A DNA stretch of 48,508 nucleotides from JAFGRU01 sp016934985 (GTDB lineage: Bacteria; Desulfobacterota; Desulfuromonadia; Desulfuromonadales; JAAYDE01). The translations under genes were made by a program, and so were the position numbers. This document shows, piece after piece, positions 34,701 to 42,643 of the stretch; position 1 is the stretch's first letter; each line of letters opens with the position of its first letter. Where the stretch lies: positions 1 to 48,508 of the forward strand of contig CAXXJQ010000001.1 in assembly GCA_963665045.2 (NCBI GenBank), in the 5' to 3' direction. The notes under the pieces are model-generated. The model saw only the letters and a list, made by a program, of their open reading frames with translations. It did no database searches and was not told the origin of the DNA.

Positions 34701-37371
34701 CTTCGCCTTCAATCCTTTTTCCTGGCTGGTTGCCGAGGCCCATGCCGCTCCCGCGGCGGTTTCCAACAACCAGCACCTCAACGCTTTCCAGAAAAGCGGC
34801 GTCAAGATAAGCATCCTCTCCCCTTCCAAAGAGGGCATTTCCGGCCGCCCGGTCATGGTCAGCCTCAACCGTTTTGCAAAAGCCAAAAAATACCCGGAGT
34901 TCCAGCAGAAGAAAGAGAAACCCTATTACGTCAAGTCCGAGCCGTTTGACTACCGGGTCACGGCCAGCGATCCTGCAAAACCCTGCAAGTTTCTCTTCCC
35001 CACCTCGACGGGCGAGCATTTCGAAATCCGCAATCTTGAAGTGACAAAAACGGGTAGCAGATATAGCGGCAATGGGGTCCTCAACCTTGGCCTCTACACC
35101 GGCCAGGGAGGCAGTGCCACGCACTATATCCTGCCTATTGCCATCAACAACTGGAGCGTCGCCGCCGACGGCCTCATGGTGACCTCCGGAAGCATCAATC
35201 ACAGCCTCGATTACACCGTCAACGAGGCAGGAATGCGCATGCAGTTGAAAAAACTCGCAGGACAGGCCGGACAAACCCCCATGAACCTGACCCTCAACGC
35301 CAGGACAGGGGATCCCGACCTGCACCTGACAGGTTCGAGCCAGCCACCTGAATGGACGGTCACCGGTCCGGTTTCCGAAGCCGGCGACTGGTACTACAGC
35401 GAAGCGGCCAATATGGAAATAGAAATCGGCAACAGCGGCTTCGCTATCAAACCGCAGGAGATCGTCCTCGACCTCAGCGCCAGCCAGGGTATGGCCGCCA
35501 ATCCCAACGGGGCGGGAATGGAATGGGCCGGGCTCCACTTCGGTGAAAACGCTCAGCTCATTCCCAACCTGTTTGAATTCCAGGTGCCCGAAGCCAACAA
35601 GGGGCGGGTCAGCAACTGGGGCGTGGAAGGCACCAGGCTGGTCGGAAAAACGGAAATCAGCGCGCCCTTCTCCACCCCATACAAGGAAGGAAGCATCGGC
35701 TTTTCTTCCATCTCCGTGGACACCGGCAAAAGCAACCTGGCCATCTACCGCAACCTTGACGTCGACCTGCCCTGGCTCGAAACCCATCTTAAAGGGGACG
35801 CCCGTCTCGTTCATGGCGTGCCCGAACAGGAGGCCTATTTCGACTTCTCGGCTATCAGTCAAAGCGAAGTCGTCAAAGAGTACCGGGGCATCACCATGAC
35901 AGTCCGGGATCTCCTCTTCGGCAACTTTCCGCAGACCGGCTGGGCGGCCCGGGCCGACAGCACAACCTTCCGTTTCGAAGCCGAAGATGTCGTCTTGGCC
36001 GACAATGTCGTGGCTGCCGGAATCATCTATTCCATGGACGGCCGCCCTCTTCTCGAAAACGGTTCCGACATGGAGATAGCCCTGGGCGGCAAATCGACCC
36101 TGGGCCTGACGCCCATCGACCTGAATTCGGTGAAACTGACCTGCCACCAGAGCGGAGCAGCCGTCTTCTCCTTCAATTTTTCCACCAGCTTCTCCATCTC
36201 CGAAGTGCTCTCTTCCGTCGATGTGCCGGTCCGTTATGCCATCAACCGCGACGGCAACCAGTACCAGGCCCAAGGGCCTTTTGTCACCCCCTTTGACCTC
36301 GATGTCTCCTTTCCAGCCGGAAATCCCAACGTCGAAGCCAAGGTTCACATCGAATACACAGGCAGCGGGCTCTCTTCCTCGACAGCCGCAGCAGAATCCT
36401 CGGACAGCTGGTGGCCTTTCGGCGTCACCGAAGCCCATGCCGCCTCAGGACCCCAGGACCGCTTTAACGGGACCCTCGATATGAAAATGTTCGACGGCCC
36501 GCCCGTTCAGGCCGAATTCCGCCTCGGCTACCTCAACGGTCACGACTACTGGCTGATGCGGGCCACCCTCGACCTGGGCCCCTCCGGGACCCCCTTTATA
36601 CCTCCGTTTCTCAAGCTCTACAAAATACGCGGCGGCCTCGGCCACAACTTCCCCCTCGATGCCTTCAGCAGCGTCGAGTCCCTTGCCTACATAACCCCGG
36701 CGGTTGACAATTCCTACATGTTCATGGCCGGCATGCGGGTCGGCAGCACGGACGGTTTTATCGTCACCATGGACGGCGATCTCACCATCAAGATCGGCGA
36801 CGGCGCCCGCATGGATTTCCGTGCCTGGCTTCTCAGCGCCACCCACAACGGCAACGGCAACTTCCAGGGCTTTCTCCAGTACACCGCGGACGGCTTCGAT
36901 GGTGCCTTAACCGGTCATCTTGGTTTCCTCAACGATGCCATTTATTTCGACATTCCGGAAAACGCCTGCACCCTGCATTTCGGAGGCAGCGAGCCCTGGC
37001 ATATCTATGCCGGCCAGAAAAACGGTCCCAAGTTGAGGATGCATTTACTCATCTCGGATTCGGACGGCTATATGATGCTGGACGACGACGGTTTGGGGTT
37101 CGGCAGCAATATCCACTATTACCTCGGTGCCTCCATCGGCCATATCGAAGGCAACCTTGAAACAGGACTGGCCGTAACTTCACAGCCCCACGTTTCAGGT
37201 TACGGCGAGGGAGGCGTACGTGCCGAGGTCTGCTACAAAAAATGCGTAAGCGCGGGCATTTCGGTCCGCGTCGATGTCAGCGCCCTGCCCGTCCAGGCAT
37301 CCGCCCGCGGCTGCGTAACAATTCCGATTCCGTTCTGGAACCCGGAAATCTGCCGCACCTTCAGCTTGTAG
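31759..37371 (+). CDS. Giant exported surface protein with IPT/TIG-like and PKD-like domains
   Basis: The protein has 1,870 residues. A signal peptide ends near SLPAFA (residue 23). Three IPT/TIG-like domains follow at about 58-150, 155-245 and 260-355 (VFPATINQGQSGNLTITGRN, TLRPGQSYSLTLTGIHLEGV, WSQGKTYRIEVTGRNFSGG). A PKD-like domain lies near residues 570-655 (FLDWGDGSG, then YHRYERSGNYTVRIFV). A basic S/T/P-rich linker spans about 783-818. The remaining 1,050 residues are beta-rich and unrecognised, with several short cysteine-containing stretches near the C-terminus (CYKKCVSAG, CVTIPIPFWNPEICR). EAHAA occurs twice, at 993-997 and 1558-1562, each after a tryptophan-containing segment. GAGGTG at 31748-31753 supports the start. 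Expected at the cell surface or secreted; adhesion or matrix roles are inference. Confidence 0.75.
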   Translation: MKRLTLFRSTLVLLLIFSLPAFAAQQREENSDSRRQPLPIILRPGGSGTMAPTTAGQTDVPNVLSVFPATINQGQSGNLTITGRNLSGNMRIILGDGITTGPPTLLNDTGTNATVPISVAADATPGQRFLRVQYRDQVRQSQARITVTATSVSPAVRTIVPNTLRPGQSYSLTLTGIHLEGVTEVNFGSGISAASPAAEGGRLRVAISVAANAQPGARRVSLVDAGGSHVSSVAVTVAGSTSLPIGLPITLNSDRPTKKQTSSTFSVQALLPNQWSQGKTYRIEVTGRNFSGGLEADLGDNIEIEDLTVVSPRKLTMTVKVASSAAPGSRSLMLRNAASQPWNPFPAKAWVVARKLVKKPRPKLVTPDIKVQIKGRIELLGPEDFLTSTSMVPETLNEQTLFSWREQNPGMADWFEFRLVTENGFIIEKKRINPVSIDFLGTQVNQLPSFFKMDTAYLLDLLTKDRKIGENTVVHGLGAPLIVWWEVAGYKTYLTEKTISSGGSGQSGLTMVKTVTVAKDVEVEISDRKSLCTPRKPSGLACAGSAASASAINIVNPDKGNRAANYPGDRWELTGTLNLRYIPYATQVSGSVPSPGTIVTYIPNLFLDWGDGSGATPLEIDLSQPSGLDIIPLGKTYYHRYERSGNYTVRIFVLPSDDIQNGSPDALASVYDEVYGNTQASAGPVVLSSSSYTPYLKAIKGIQKAGGRDFQVSGLGKASFEFNENSYYAMAGRAHLIYCETKKIAFREDLVAQGPLHLESIAITGINGSGSSQAITLPSKGKTTIPLPKNKRTIPKKPSQSQTSTSPSANSSGQIGNLVASQTSANAAGMVQAMPGTGAAAQAILDSLFDGQVSACDILQGNAGLTYYGEGTARITWRLKQGNSSMVIGSVEKDLASPLRTEKGVTLTESTQNTPTPESFATEPLNSPVVEMADEMANKAYSLIVEAEVLPQVSHMSQEVLFNLLDAAQGSSSYAFGSDSGFAFNPFSWLVAEAHAAPAAVSNNQHLNAFQKSGVKISILSPSKEGISGRPVMVSLNRFAKAKKYPEFQQKKEKPYYVKSEPFDYRVTASDPAKPCKFLFPTSTGEHFEIRNLEVTKTGSRYSGNGVLNLGLYTGQGGSATHYILPIAINNWSVAADGLMVTSGSINHSLDYTVNEAGMRMQLKKLAGQAGQTPMNLTLNARTGDPDLHLTGSSQPPEWTVTGPVSEAGDWYYSEAANMEIEIGNSGFAIKPQEIVLDLSASQGMAANPNGAGMEWAGLHFGENAQLIPNLFEFQVPEANKGRVSNWGVEGTRLVGKTEISAPFSTPYKEGSIGFSSISVDTGKSNLAIYRNLDVDLPWLETHLKGDARLVHGVPEQEAYFDFSAISQSEVVKEYRGITMTVRDLLFGNFPQTGWAARADSTTFRFEAEDVVLADNVVAAGIIYSMDGRPLLENGSDMEIALGGKSTLGLTPIDLNSVKLTCHQSGAAVFSFNFSTSFSISEVLSSVDVPVRYAINRDGNQYQAQGPFVTPFDLDVSFPAGNPNVEAKVHIEYTGSGLSSSTAAAESSDSWWPFGVTEAHAASGPQDRFNGTLDMKMFDGPPVQAEFRLGYLNGHDYWLMRATLDLGPSGTPFIPPFLKLYKIRGGLGHNFPLDAFSSVESLAYITPAVDNSYMFMAGMRVGSTDGFIVTMDGDLTIKIGDGARMDFRAWLLSATHNGNGNFQGFLQYTADGFDGALTGHLGFLNDAIYFDIPENACTLHFGGSEPWHIYAGQKNGPKLRMHLLISDSDGYMMLDDDGLGFGSNIHYYLGASIGHIEGNLETGLAVTSQPHVSGYGEGGVRAEVCYKKCVSAGISVRVDVSALPVQASARGCVTIPIPFWNPEICRTFSL

Positions 37372-37380
37372 GAGGAAATT

Positions 37381-37986
37381 TTGAAAACAACGAAACTTAT
37401 CATATTGTCTCTCCTGCTGCTTCTGGCGGGCTTTTCAACAACCTGGGCCGATCAACCTCGCGGAGCCCTGTGGGCAATTTCCGACGGTCAGGGGACAGTC
37501 TCCCTGTTCTGGATTCCCAAGAATCTCACCTGGCCCTCCGGCGGCTGGCAACTGGACAAAATCAAAAGCGGCAAGGCCACGACCCTGAAGGGAAAATTAG
37601 GTCCTGGTCTGAATCAAGCCGCCATGAACCGTCTTTTGCCAAAAGACCGAACCACCATTGACACTTTTAGCCAGATAGGAGAGGTCGCCGAGGACTGGGC
37701 AAATCCGGGCAGAGGGATCGGGTGTGCTGGCCGAGCGGCCAAACCCAGTCCCCGGCGCGACCGGCAAGGGACCCGAAGGACGGCGACGTGGAGAGAGAAC
37801 AGGCCCTGCTGCATACAGCAAAGCCCCACTCCTCCGGCCATCACGTCGGCTTGCCCGGGGTGGGGCCAGCTTCGAGGTGCACGGCCCGAAAAGGTCGGCA
37901 ACGAAGCTCGGCGTGAGAAATGGCTCTACACTCATCACCAAGGATGTAGGGATGGCTGTCAAAGGAGACCGGAAGTCGAACCATGA
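37381..37986 (+). CDS. Exported protein cut by the sequence junction (authentic only to about 37,720)
   Basis: A strong AGGAGG at 37370-37375 precedes a TTG at 37381, 9 bases after the giant protein's stop. The first 113 codons or so look genuine: a signal peptide (LIILSLLLLLAGFSTTWA) and then a W- and G-rich region (ALWAISDGQGTVSLFWIPKN, WPSGGWQLDKIK) resembling fibronectin-like modules. From about codon 114 the frame enters DNA of different character and reads an R-, P- and G-rich sequence that looks like noncoding DNA. The real gene is therefore probably longer and has lost its 3' part at the junction near 37,720. It is the fourth member of the exported-protein set. Confidence 0.5.
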   Translation: MKTTKLIILSLLLLLAGFSTTWADQPRGALWAISDGQGTVSLFWIPKNLTWPSGGWQLDKIKSGKATTLKGKLGPGLNQAAMNRLLPKDRTTIDTFSQIGEVAEDWANPGRGIGCAGRAAKPSPRRDRQGTRRTATWRENRPCCIQQSPTPPAITSACPGWGQLRGARPEKVGNEARREKWLYTHHQGCRDGCQRRPEVEP

Positions 37987-38260
37987 CCACCATCTCTGGT
38001 GCGACAGCTCGACCTGTAGGCTGCCGATTTCGGCGCCGAGACCATGCAGTGGCATGCACATTTTGATCACCCCACGACCAATCCAACGGGCAATACTATA
38101 AGTCAAGCTAATGGTAATTGTCAAGGCATTTTATTAGCAAAATTGAAAATGGGCTGTTATTTTCATTAGCGAAAAGGATGTTCGTGTCGCCGACTTCGAT
38201 TGACAGAGAGGATCGCCCGCCGCTCTCGCTTGCAGTTTTCGGGAGAATTCGGCCGACATC
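37720..38260. other. Hairpin-rich noncoding stretch after the junction
   Basis: No convincing gene is seen. Several clean hairpins occur: TGGCC/GGCCA with loop GAGC near 37,730, TGCTG/CAGCA with loop CATA near 37,808, and a longer arm pair GCCCCAC at 37823-37829 with GTGGGGC at 37860-37866. Open frames on both strands are rich in R, P and G and lack binding sites. A structured RNA or a mobile-element remnant is possible. I compared it by eye with RNase P, tmRNA, SRP RNA and group II intron motifs and found no match. The last 120 bases are more AT-rich and lead into a promoter. Confidence 0.35.
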
Positions 38261-38263
38261 GTC

Positions 38264-38292
38264 TTGACAACTCGGCCGGCACCGTCTACCGT
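38264..38292 (+). promoter_or_regulatory. Sigma70-type promoter of the GntR-ABC cassette
   Basis: A consensus TTGACA at 38264-38269 is followed by a 17-base spacer and TACCGT at 38287-38292, which keeps the important first, second and last -10 positions. The -10 lies inside the 36-base palindrome, so binding there would block RNA polymerase. It would drive the regulator, ATPase and permease genes. Confidence 0.55.
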
Positions 38293-38317
38293 ACTATGTA
38301 GATAGTACAGTAGACGG
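38282..38317. promoter_or_regulatory. 36-base palindromic operator, probably for the GntR regulator
   Basis: CCGTCTAC at 38282-38289 pairs with GTAGACGG at 38310-38317, and GTACTAT at 38291-38297 with ATAGTAC at 38302-38308; the whole is symmetric about 38299/38300 with only a few mismatches. YtrA-type GntR proteins bind similar GTA...TAC palindromes. It overlaps the -10 and ends 7 bases before the regulator's ATG, which suggests self-repression. Confidence 0.7.
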
Positions 38318-38324
38318 GTGAGCC

Positions 38325-38714
38325 ATGTTCTTCGCAGTCGATCCGTCCAATGGCCTGGCGATTTACGAACAGATTGTTCGGCAAGTCAAATATGCCGTTG
38401 CCAACGAAGTGCTCAAACAGGGCGAGCTGGCACCTTCGGTGCGCGAGGTGGCCCGCGAGCTGGCCCTCAACCCCAATACCGTGGCCCGGGCATTTCGCGA
38501 ATTGCAGGCCGATCGGGTCCTGACTCCGGTACGGGGAACGGGATTGGCTGTGGCTGAAGGAGCCTACGAGCGTTGCTGTCAGGATCGCGTCCTGTTGATT
38601 CGCCAACGGTTGCGACAAGTTCTTGAGGAAGCTCGCCAGAGCCGGATCGGTGACACACAGCTGCGTCAACTCATCGCCGCGGAGCTGGACTCGGTACCGC
38701 AGCAAGCCGAGTAG
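38325..38714 (+). CDS. GntR-family transcriptional regulator, YtrA subfamily
   Basis: The 129-residue protein has the winged helix-turn-helix of GntR regulators. It opens IYEQIVRQVKYAVANEVL. The recognition helix region is SVREVARELALNPNTVARAF, and LQADRVLTPVRGTGLAV is the wing. The short C-terminal helical tail, without a ligand-binding domain, is that of the YtrA subfamily, which usually represses an adjacent ABC transporter. The ATG at 38325 lies 7 bases after the palindromic operator. The ATPase gene follows 28 bases downstream. Confidence 0.9.
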   Translation: MFFAVDPSNGLAIYEQIVRQVKYAVANEVLKQGELAPSVREVARELALNPNTVARAFRELQADRVLTPVRGTGLAVAEGAYERCCQDRVLLIRQRLRQVLEEARQSRIGDTQLRQLIAAELDSVPQQAE

Positions 38715-38742
38715 TCGGTCATCTTACAAGTGGAGTGGAGGC

Positions 38743-39648
38743 ATGGACCCAGTCATCCAGTTTTCCGGCGTCAGCAAGCGTTACCGTCGGAACACGGCCC
38801 TCGACGAGCTGACGCTCGAGGTTCCTTCCGGGGTAGTATTCGCCTTGCTGGGCGAAAACGGTGCGGGCAAGACGACGGCCATTCGCATCATGCTGGGGCT
38901 GACGGATCCCGACCTCGGTAGCGCCCGGGTCCTGGGGTTTGCCAGCAGCAGCGAGGGAGAGGAGATCCGCCGGCGCGTGGGCTACGTGCCCGAGCAGCCG
39001 CCCCTGTACGATTGGATGACCGTGGAGGAGACGGGCTGGTTTGCCGCCGGTTTCTTCGGCAACGGCTTCCTGCCGCGCTACCGCAAGCTGGCCGAGCAGT
39101 TCACCCTGAATCCCCGGCGCCGGATCAAGGAGCTCTCCAAAGGGATGCGGGCCAAGGTTGCCCTCTCCCTGGCGATGGCCGGGCATCCCGAGCTGTTGGT
39201 TCTTGATGAGCCGACTTCCGGCCTGGATGCGATCGTTCGCCGGGAGTTCCTCGAAAGCATGGTTGACATCGCCGCCGAAGGCCGCACGGTCTTTCTCTCC
39301 AGTCACCAGATCGTCGAAGTCGAGCGGGTCGCCGATGTCGTTGCCATCCTGCGGGAGGGGCGACTGCTGCTGGTCGAGCCGTTGGAAGACCTCAAAGCCG
39401 ATACCCACAGTCTGGTACTGACCTTGCGTGACGGTGCGACGGCAGTCCCCGATCTTCCGGGCCAGGTACTCAGTCAACGTAGTAAAGGCCGGCAGTGTCA
39501 GGCGTTGGTCCGGGGCCTGGACGACACCGCCATTGCCGCCCTCCGAGCCAACGAAGCGGTGCAGGATCTTGAAGTGACAAAGCCGGCGCTCGAAGAGATC
39601 TTCGTCGCCTACATGCGCCAGGAGCTGACCGAGAAGATCGACGCATAG
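38743..39648 (+). CDS. ABC transporter ATP-binding protein
   Basis: From the ATG at 38743, behind GGAG, the protein has 302 residues. Walker A is GENGAGKTT at 37-45, the Q-loop region YVPEQPPLYDWMTVEE follows, then the signature ELSKGMRAK, Walker B ELLVLDEPTSGLD, and a switch histidine in FLSSHQIVEVE. The C-terminal 80 residues form the extension often found in CcmA/YhbT-like drug, polymer or antibiotic exporters. It pairs with the two very large ABC-2 permeases downstream. The substrate is unknown. YtrA-controlled transporters often respond to cell-wall-active compounds, but that is only an analogy. Confidence 0.93.
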   Translation: MDPVIQFSGVSKRYRRNTALDELTLEVPSGVVFALLGENGAGKTTAIRIMLGLTDPDLGSARVLGFASSSEGEEIRRRVGYVPEQPPLYDWMTVEETGWFAAGFFGNGFLPRYRKLAEQFTLNPRRRIKELSKGMRAKVALSLAMAGHPELLVLDEPTSGLDAIVRREFLESMVDIAAEGRTVFLSSHQIVEVERVADVVAILREGRLLLVEPLEDLKADTHSLVLTLRDGATAVPDLPGQVLSQRSKGRQCQALVRGLDDTAIAALRANEAVQDLEVTKPALEEIFVAYMRQELTEKIDA

Positions 39649-39664
39649 AGCCGAGGGCCCGCAA

Positions 39665-42643
39665 ATGTCATCCACCCACGACGACTACTCCGACCTCATC
39701 GATCCTGCGCCGGGATCGGCTCGGCCATCGGGCGTGCTCGTCCCTTTGCAGGGCTCAGGCATGAGGCTTCAGGCCTGGCCCGCGTACTGGCGTCTGATCT
39801 GGAAGGAGTATCGGTCACAACGTGGTTTCTGGCTGGGGATGGTTGCCCTGGTACTGTTTGGGCAACTCGTCGTTCTGATGTTTCCGACGTCGACTGTGCC
39901 CAACCTCGCCATGCTGTTCAGGTTGGCGCTGATTGGCACCGCCTTCTATGGCCTGGGTTGTGCCGCCACGCTGTACTCGGCAGAGCGTGAAGCGGACACG
40001 CTGGATCGCTTGCGGCTGCTGGCCATATCGCCAGGGATGGTTCTCGGCGGCAAGGTGGTCTTTGCACTCGTGAGCACTGCCGGTTTGTTGCTGATGACAT
40101 GGCTAACGGCGGTGATGTTCTCTGCCGGTGCCTCTGCCGACCAACTTACGTTGACAGTGGCAAGAGATGAATTGGGTCTGTTGACGCTGGAGTTGATGGT
40201 ATGGGGGCTTTTCTTTTCGGCCCTGACCAAACGGCCGCTGAACGCCGTCTGCCTGGCGGCTGCAGCGGCGATCCTGGCTCCGCGCCTGTTGGTCATGGCA
40301 GGTAGTCCCGGGTTCTCTCGGCCGGCGGCCGGGATCAGCTTTCTGGCGTTGGGCATGACGTCATGGGGCCGGTTGACATTGATCGCCCTGGTGGCCGTCG
40401 TTGACGTCTGGCTGCTGCTCCGGCGTGTCTGGACCACTGATCGTGGAGCGGTGGCGTACTTGACGGGACTGCGGGCCAAACGAGCACGGCAGGCAGGCAT
40501 TTCCCGCAACTCGTCGTGGAGAATGGCAGCCAGTACCGCTTCGAAGTCACCGAGGCCGCTGCGGCGTCTCCTCTGGCAGGAATGGCGTCAAGCGTGGAAA
40601 GCGATCATCATCTTCGGGGCGGTTGGGCTGGTTCTGGTAGGCTATGGTGCACTTTGCCAGAGCTCCTCCTGGGGATTGGCGGCGCTCTTGCCGTGTCTAA
40701 TGGGCGCCTCGGTGTTTCACGGAGAGAAAGAAGGGGGCCGGTTTCGCTTTCTCGCCAACCGCGGAATTGCGCCCCGCGAGGTCTGGCTGGCCAAGCAGCT
40801 AGTATGGCTTTCTGCCACCATCTTGCTGGTTCCCTTGTCGCTGATTGGGCTTCTGAGTGCCTTGCGGACTTTCTGTGGCGCTTTTCAGATCGATCCGACG
40901 CTGCTCGGCACCAAGGCGCTGTGGATCTTGGTTGGTTACAGCTGTGGGCAGCTGGCATCTTTGCTCCTGGCCAGAGGCCTGATGGCGGGCTTCGTCTCGG
41001 TGCTGCTTGCCGCTGTGCTCGGGGTATGGATGGTGGTCGTTGGCCTTTGTGAATTGCCAATGAGCCTGTTCGTGCTTCCGGTCCCTTTGGCCATGTTGAT
41101 CGCGACGCGGATTCGCGTCTCCGATTGGCTGATCGAACGGGCCGGCTGGCGAGGTTGGTGTCTGCCCACATTGGTCGTGGCCGGCAGCATGCTTGTCGTC
41201 CTTGTGGCATTCATGGCCTACCGCGTGGTCGAAGTGCCCCGTTGGGATCCCCTCCCCGCAGTGGCAGCGTTTCAGCAGCCGCCCACTGCTGGCGATCGGC
41301 AGACGGCGGCCTTGTACCGGGCGGCGGGTAATGCCCTGCAAGAGAAGGCGATTCCGGGCGAGTATTACTCGCCGTCTGCCCCGACGCCGCATGGGAGCGA
41401 AGTGCCCGCAACAGTTCGGCGTTGGCACGCGACCAATTGCCAAGCCATCCCTCTGGCTTTGCAGGCCACACGCAGTGAGCAGGGCGTACTGAACACCCTT
41501 GGGGATTGGCCCATGGGGAGTCAGCTGCCCGGCGAACTGACAATGAGATCACTGGCTTGCCTGCTGCTCGTCGACGGTCAAATGTTGGAGTGCGCCAACG
41601 AGCTGGCCGGGGCGTTGGGACGCTATCGGGCCGTCCTGCGGATGGCCAGACATTTGGCCAGCAAAGGCCACTGCTCACACTTGCAGCTCGCGTGTTGGGT
41701 TGAGGCGGAAGCCTGCCAGGCGCTGCGGCATTGGGCTGGCCATCCCAAACAAACGTCCCAGCAGCTGCGCGAGGGGATGGAAGCCGTGGATGTAGCTTTT
41801 CGCGATCCGCTTCCCATCACCGACGCAGTGGTTGTGGATCTCACCATGCTGCGACGGTTGTTGACTCGCGAGGAGGGGACACTCGCCGCGCTCCGCTGCG
41901 TCAGGCGGCAACAGCCTGTTTCGGCCGCCCTTGCCGGGTTGTGGCTGTTGCTGCCATCGGAGCGAGTCCGAGCGCAGCGGGTGCTCAGTTTCGCAACGAA
42001 CATCGCTCAGCTGCAGATGACCAATCTTCGTGAGCGAGTCAGCGGCGACAAGCCTTCCAGGTTGGCGCGAGGCTACCTGTCGTCCGAGTGGTGTTCCCAC
42101 TGGCCCTTGGATCACTGGTTGAAAACCACCTGGCCAACGCGGATTTCACCTCTCGTCCACCCGCTGGTCGCTCGTGTCGTGCCATTTGACAGCGGCAGCT
42201 GCTATGCGGCAACGCAATGGTGCGACGACATGCTGCAGCGCATCGATCATGTAGAGATGCGCCGGCGAGCCACCCGATTGACCCTGGCACTGGTCGTGTA
42301 CCGCAGCGAGCGTGGCACGCTGCCCGAGTCGCTCGAGGAGTTAGTTGGCGAGTACCTGCCCGAGGTCCCCTGTGATGTTCTCACCGGCGGTGCGTTTGGC
42401 TATCGTCCGCGAGGTTTTCGGATGCCAGTGACGTTCAGCTTTCCCCAAGAAGTGGTGGCCGCGCCGCGCTTGCCTGTTCTCTACAGCACCGGATCCCCTG
42501 ATGTGCACCTCGGTCTGGTTGCTGACGCCAATGAGATGAGCTATCAGTTGCTCGACCGGCACGGACATCGATTCGAAAAGGACATCTACGGTCGTCAGGT
42601 ATGGTGCTTTCCGATACCAGGGCCTGATGACGGAAAGAAGTGA
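39665..42643 (+). CDS. ABC-2 type permease fused to a large soluble domain with pseudopilin-like C-terminus
   Basis: The 992-residue protein has two parts. Residues of about 40-510 hold roughly a dozen membrane segments in two blocks (RSQRGFWLGMVALVLFGQLV, then FYGLGCAATLYSAEREADTL; later RFRFLANRGIAPREVWLAKQ). From about residue 510 a soluble domain of 480 residues begins, likely outside the membrane. It ends with RRATRLTLALVVYRSERGTL, PESLEELVGEYLPEVPCDV and FGYRPRGF, which resembles the C-terminal part of GspG-like pseudopilins without the pilin N-terminus. Permeases of this size and tail are familiar from planctomycetes. It lies 16 bases after the ATPase gene. A paralogue follows. Confidence 0.85.
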   Translation: MSSTHDDYSDLIDPAPGSARPSGVLVPLQGSGMRLQAWPAYWRLIWKEYRSQRGFWLGMVALVLFGQLVVLMFPTSTVPNLAMLFRLALIGTAFYGLGCAATLYSAEREADTLDRLRLLAISPGMVLGGKVVFALVSTAGLLLMTWLTAVMFSAGASADQLTLTVARDELGLLTLELMVWGLFFSALTKRPLNAVCLAAAAAILAPRLLVMAGSPGFSRPAAGISFLALGMTSWGRLTLIALVAVVDVWLLLRRVWTTDRGAVAYLTGLRAKRARQAGISRNSSWRMAASTASKSPRPLRRLLWQEWRQAWKAIIIFGAVGLVLVGYGALCQSSSWGLAALLPCLMGASVFHGEKEGGRFRFLANRGIAPREVWLAKQLVWLSATILLVPLSLIGLLSALRTFCGAFQIDPTLLGTKALWILVGYSCGQLASLLLARGLMAGFVSVLLAAVLGVWMVVVGLCELPMSLFVLPVPLAMLIATRIRVSDWLIERAGWRGWCLPTLVVAGSMLVVLVAFMAYRVVEVPRWDPLPAVAAFQQPPTAGDRQTAALYRAAGNALQEKAIPGEYYSPSAPTPHGSEVPATVRRWHATNCQAIPLALQATRSEQGVLNTLGDWPMGSQLPGELTMRSLACLLLVDGQMLECANELAGALGRYRAVLRMARHLASKGHCSHLQLACWVEAEACQALRHWAGHPKQTSQQLREGMEAVDVAFRDPLPITDAVVVDLTMLRRLLTREEGTLAALRCVRRQQPVSAALAGLWLLLPSERVRAQRVLSFATNIAQLQMTNLRERVSGDKPSRLARGYLSSEWCSHWPLDHWLKTTWPTRISPLVHPLVARVVPFDSGSCYAATQWCDDMLQRIDHVEMRRRATRLTLALVVYRSERGTLPESLEELVGEYLPEVPCDVLTGGAFGYRPRGFRMPVTFSFPQEVVAAPRLPVLYSTGSPDVHLGLVADANEMSYQLLDRHGHRFEKDIYGRQVWCFPIPGPDDGKK

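Noticed and set aside
34672..36438. A 588-codon open frame on the minus strand inside the giant surface-protein gene
   Set aside because: It is antisense to a well-supported exported protein, has no ribosome binding site and reads as H-, G- and V-rich sequence typical of the complement of GC-rich coding DNA.
37720..38000. Group II intron, RNase P RNA, tmRNA or SRP RNA in the hairpin-rich block
   Set aside because: No domain V, no P4 core, no resume-codon or tRNA-like ends and no GGAA-type SRP apical motif could be found on either strand.
37597..38124. A 175-codon minus-strand frame across the junction
   Set aside because: It spans two unrelated DNA segments, is P- and R-rich and shows no domain; it also overlaps the genuine start of the truncated exported gene.
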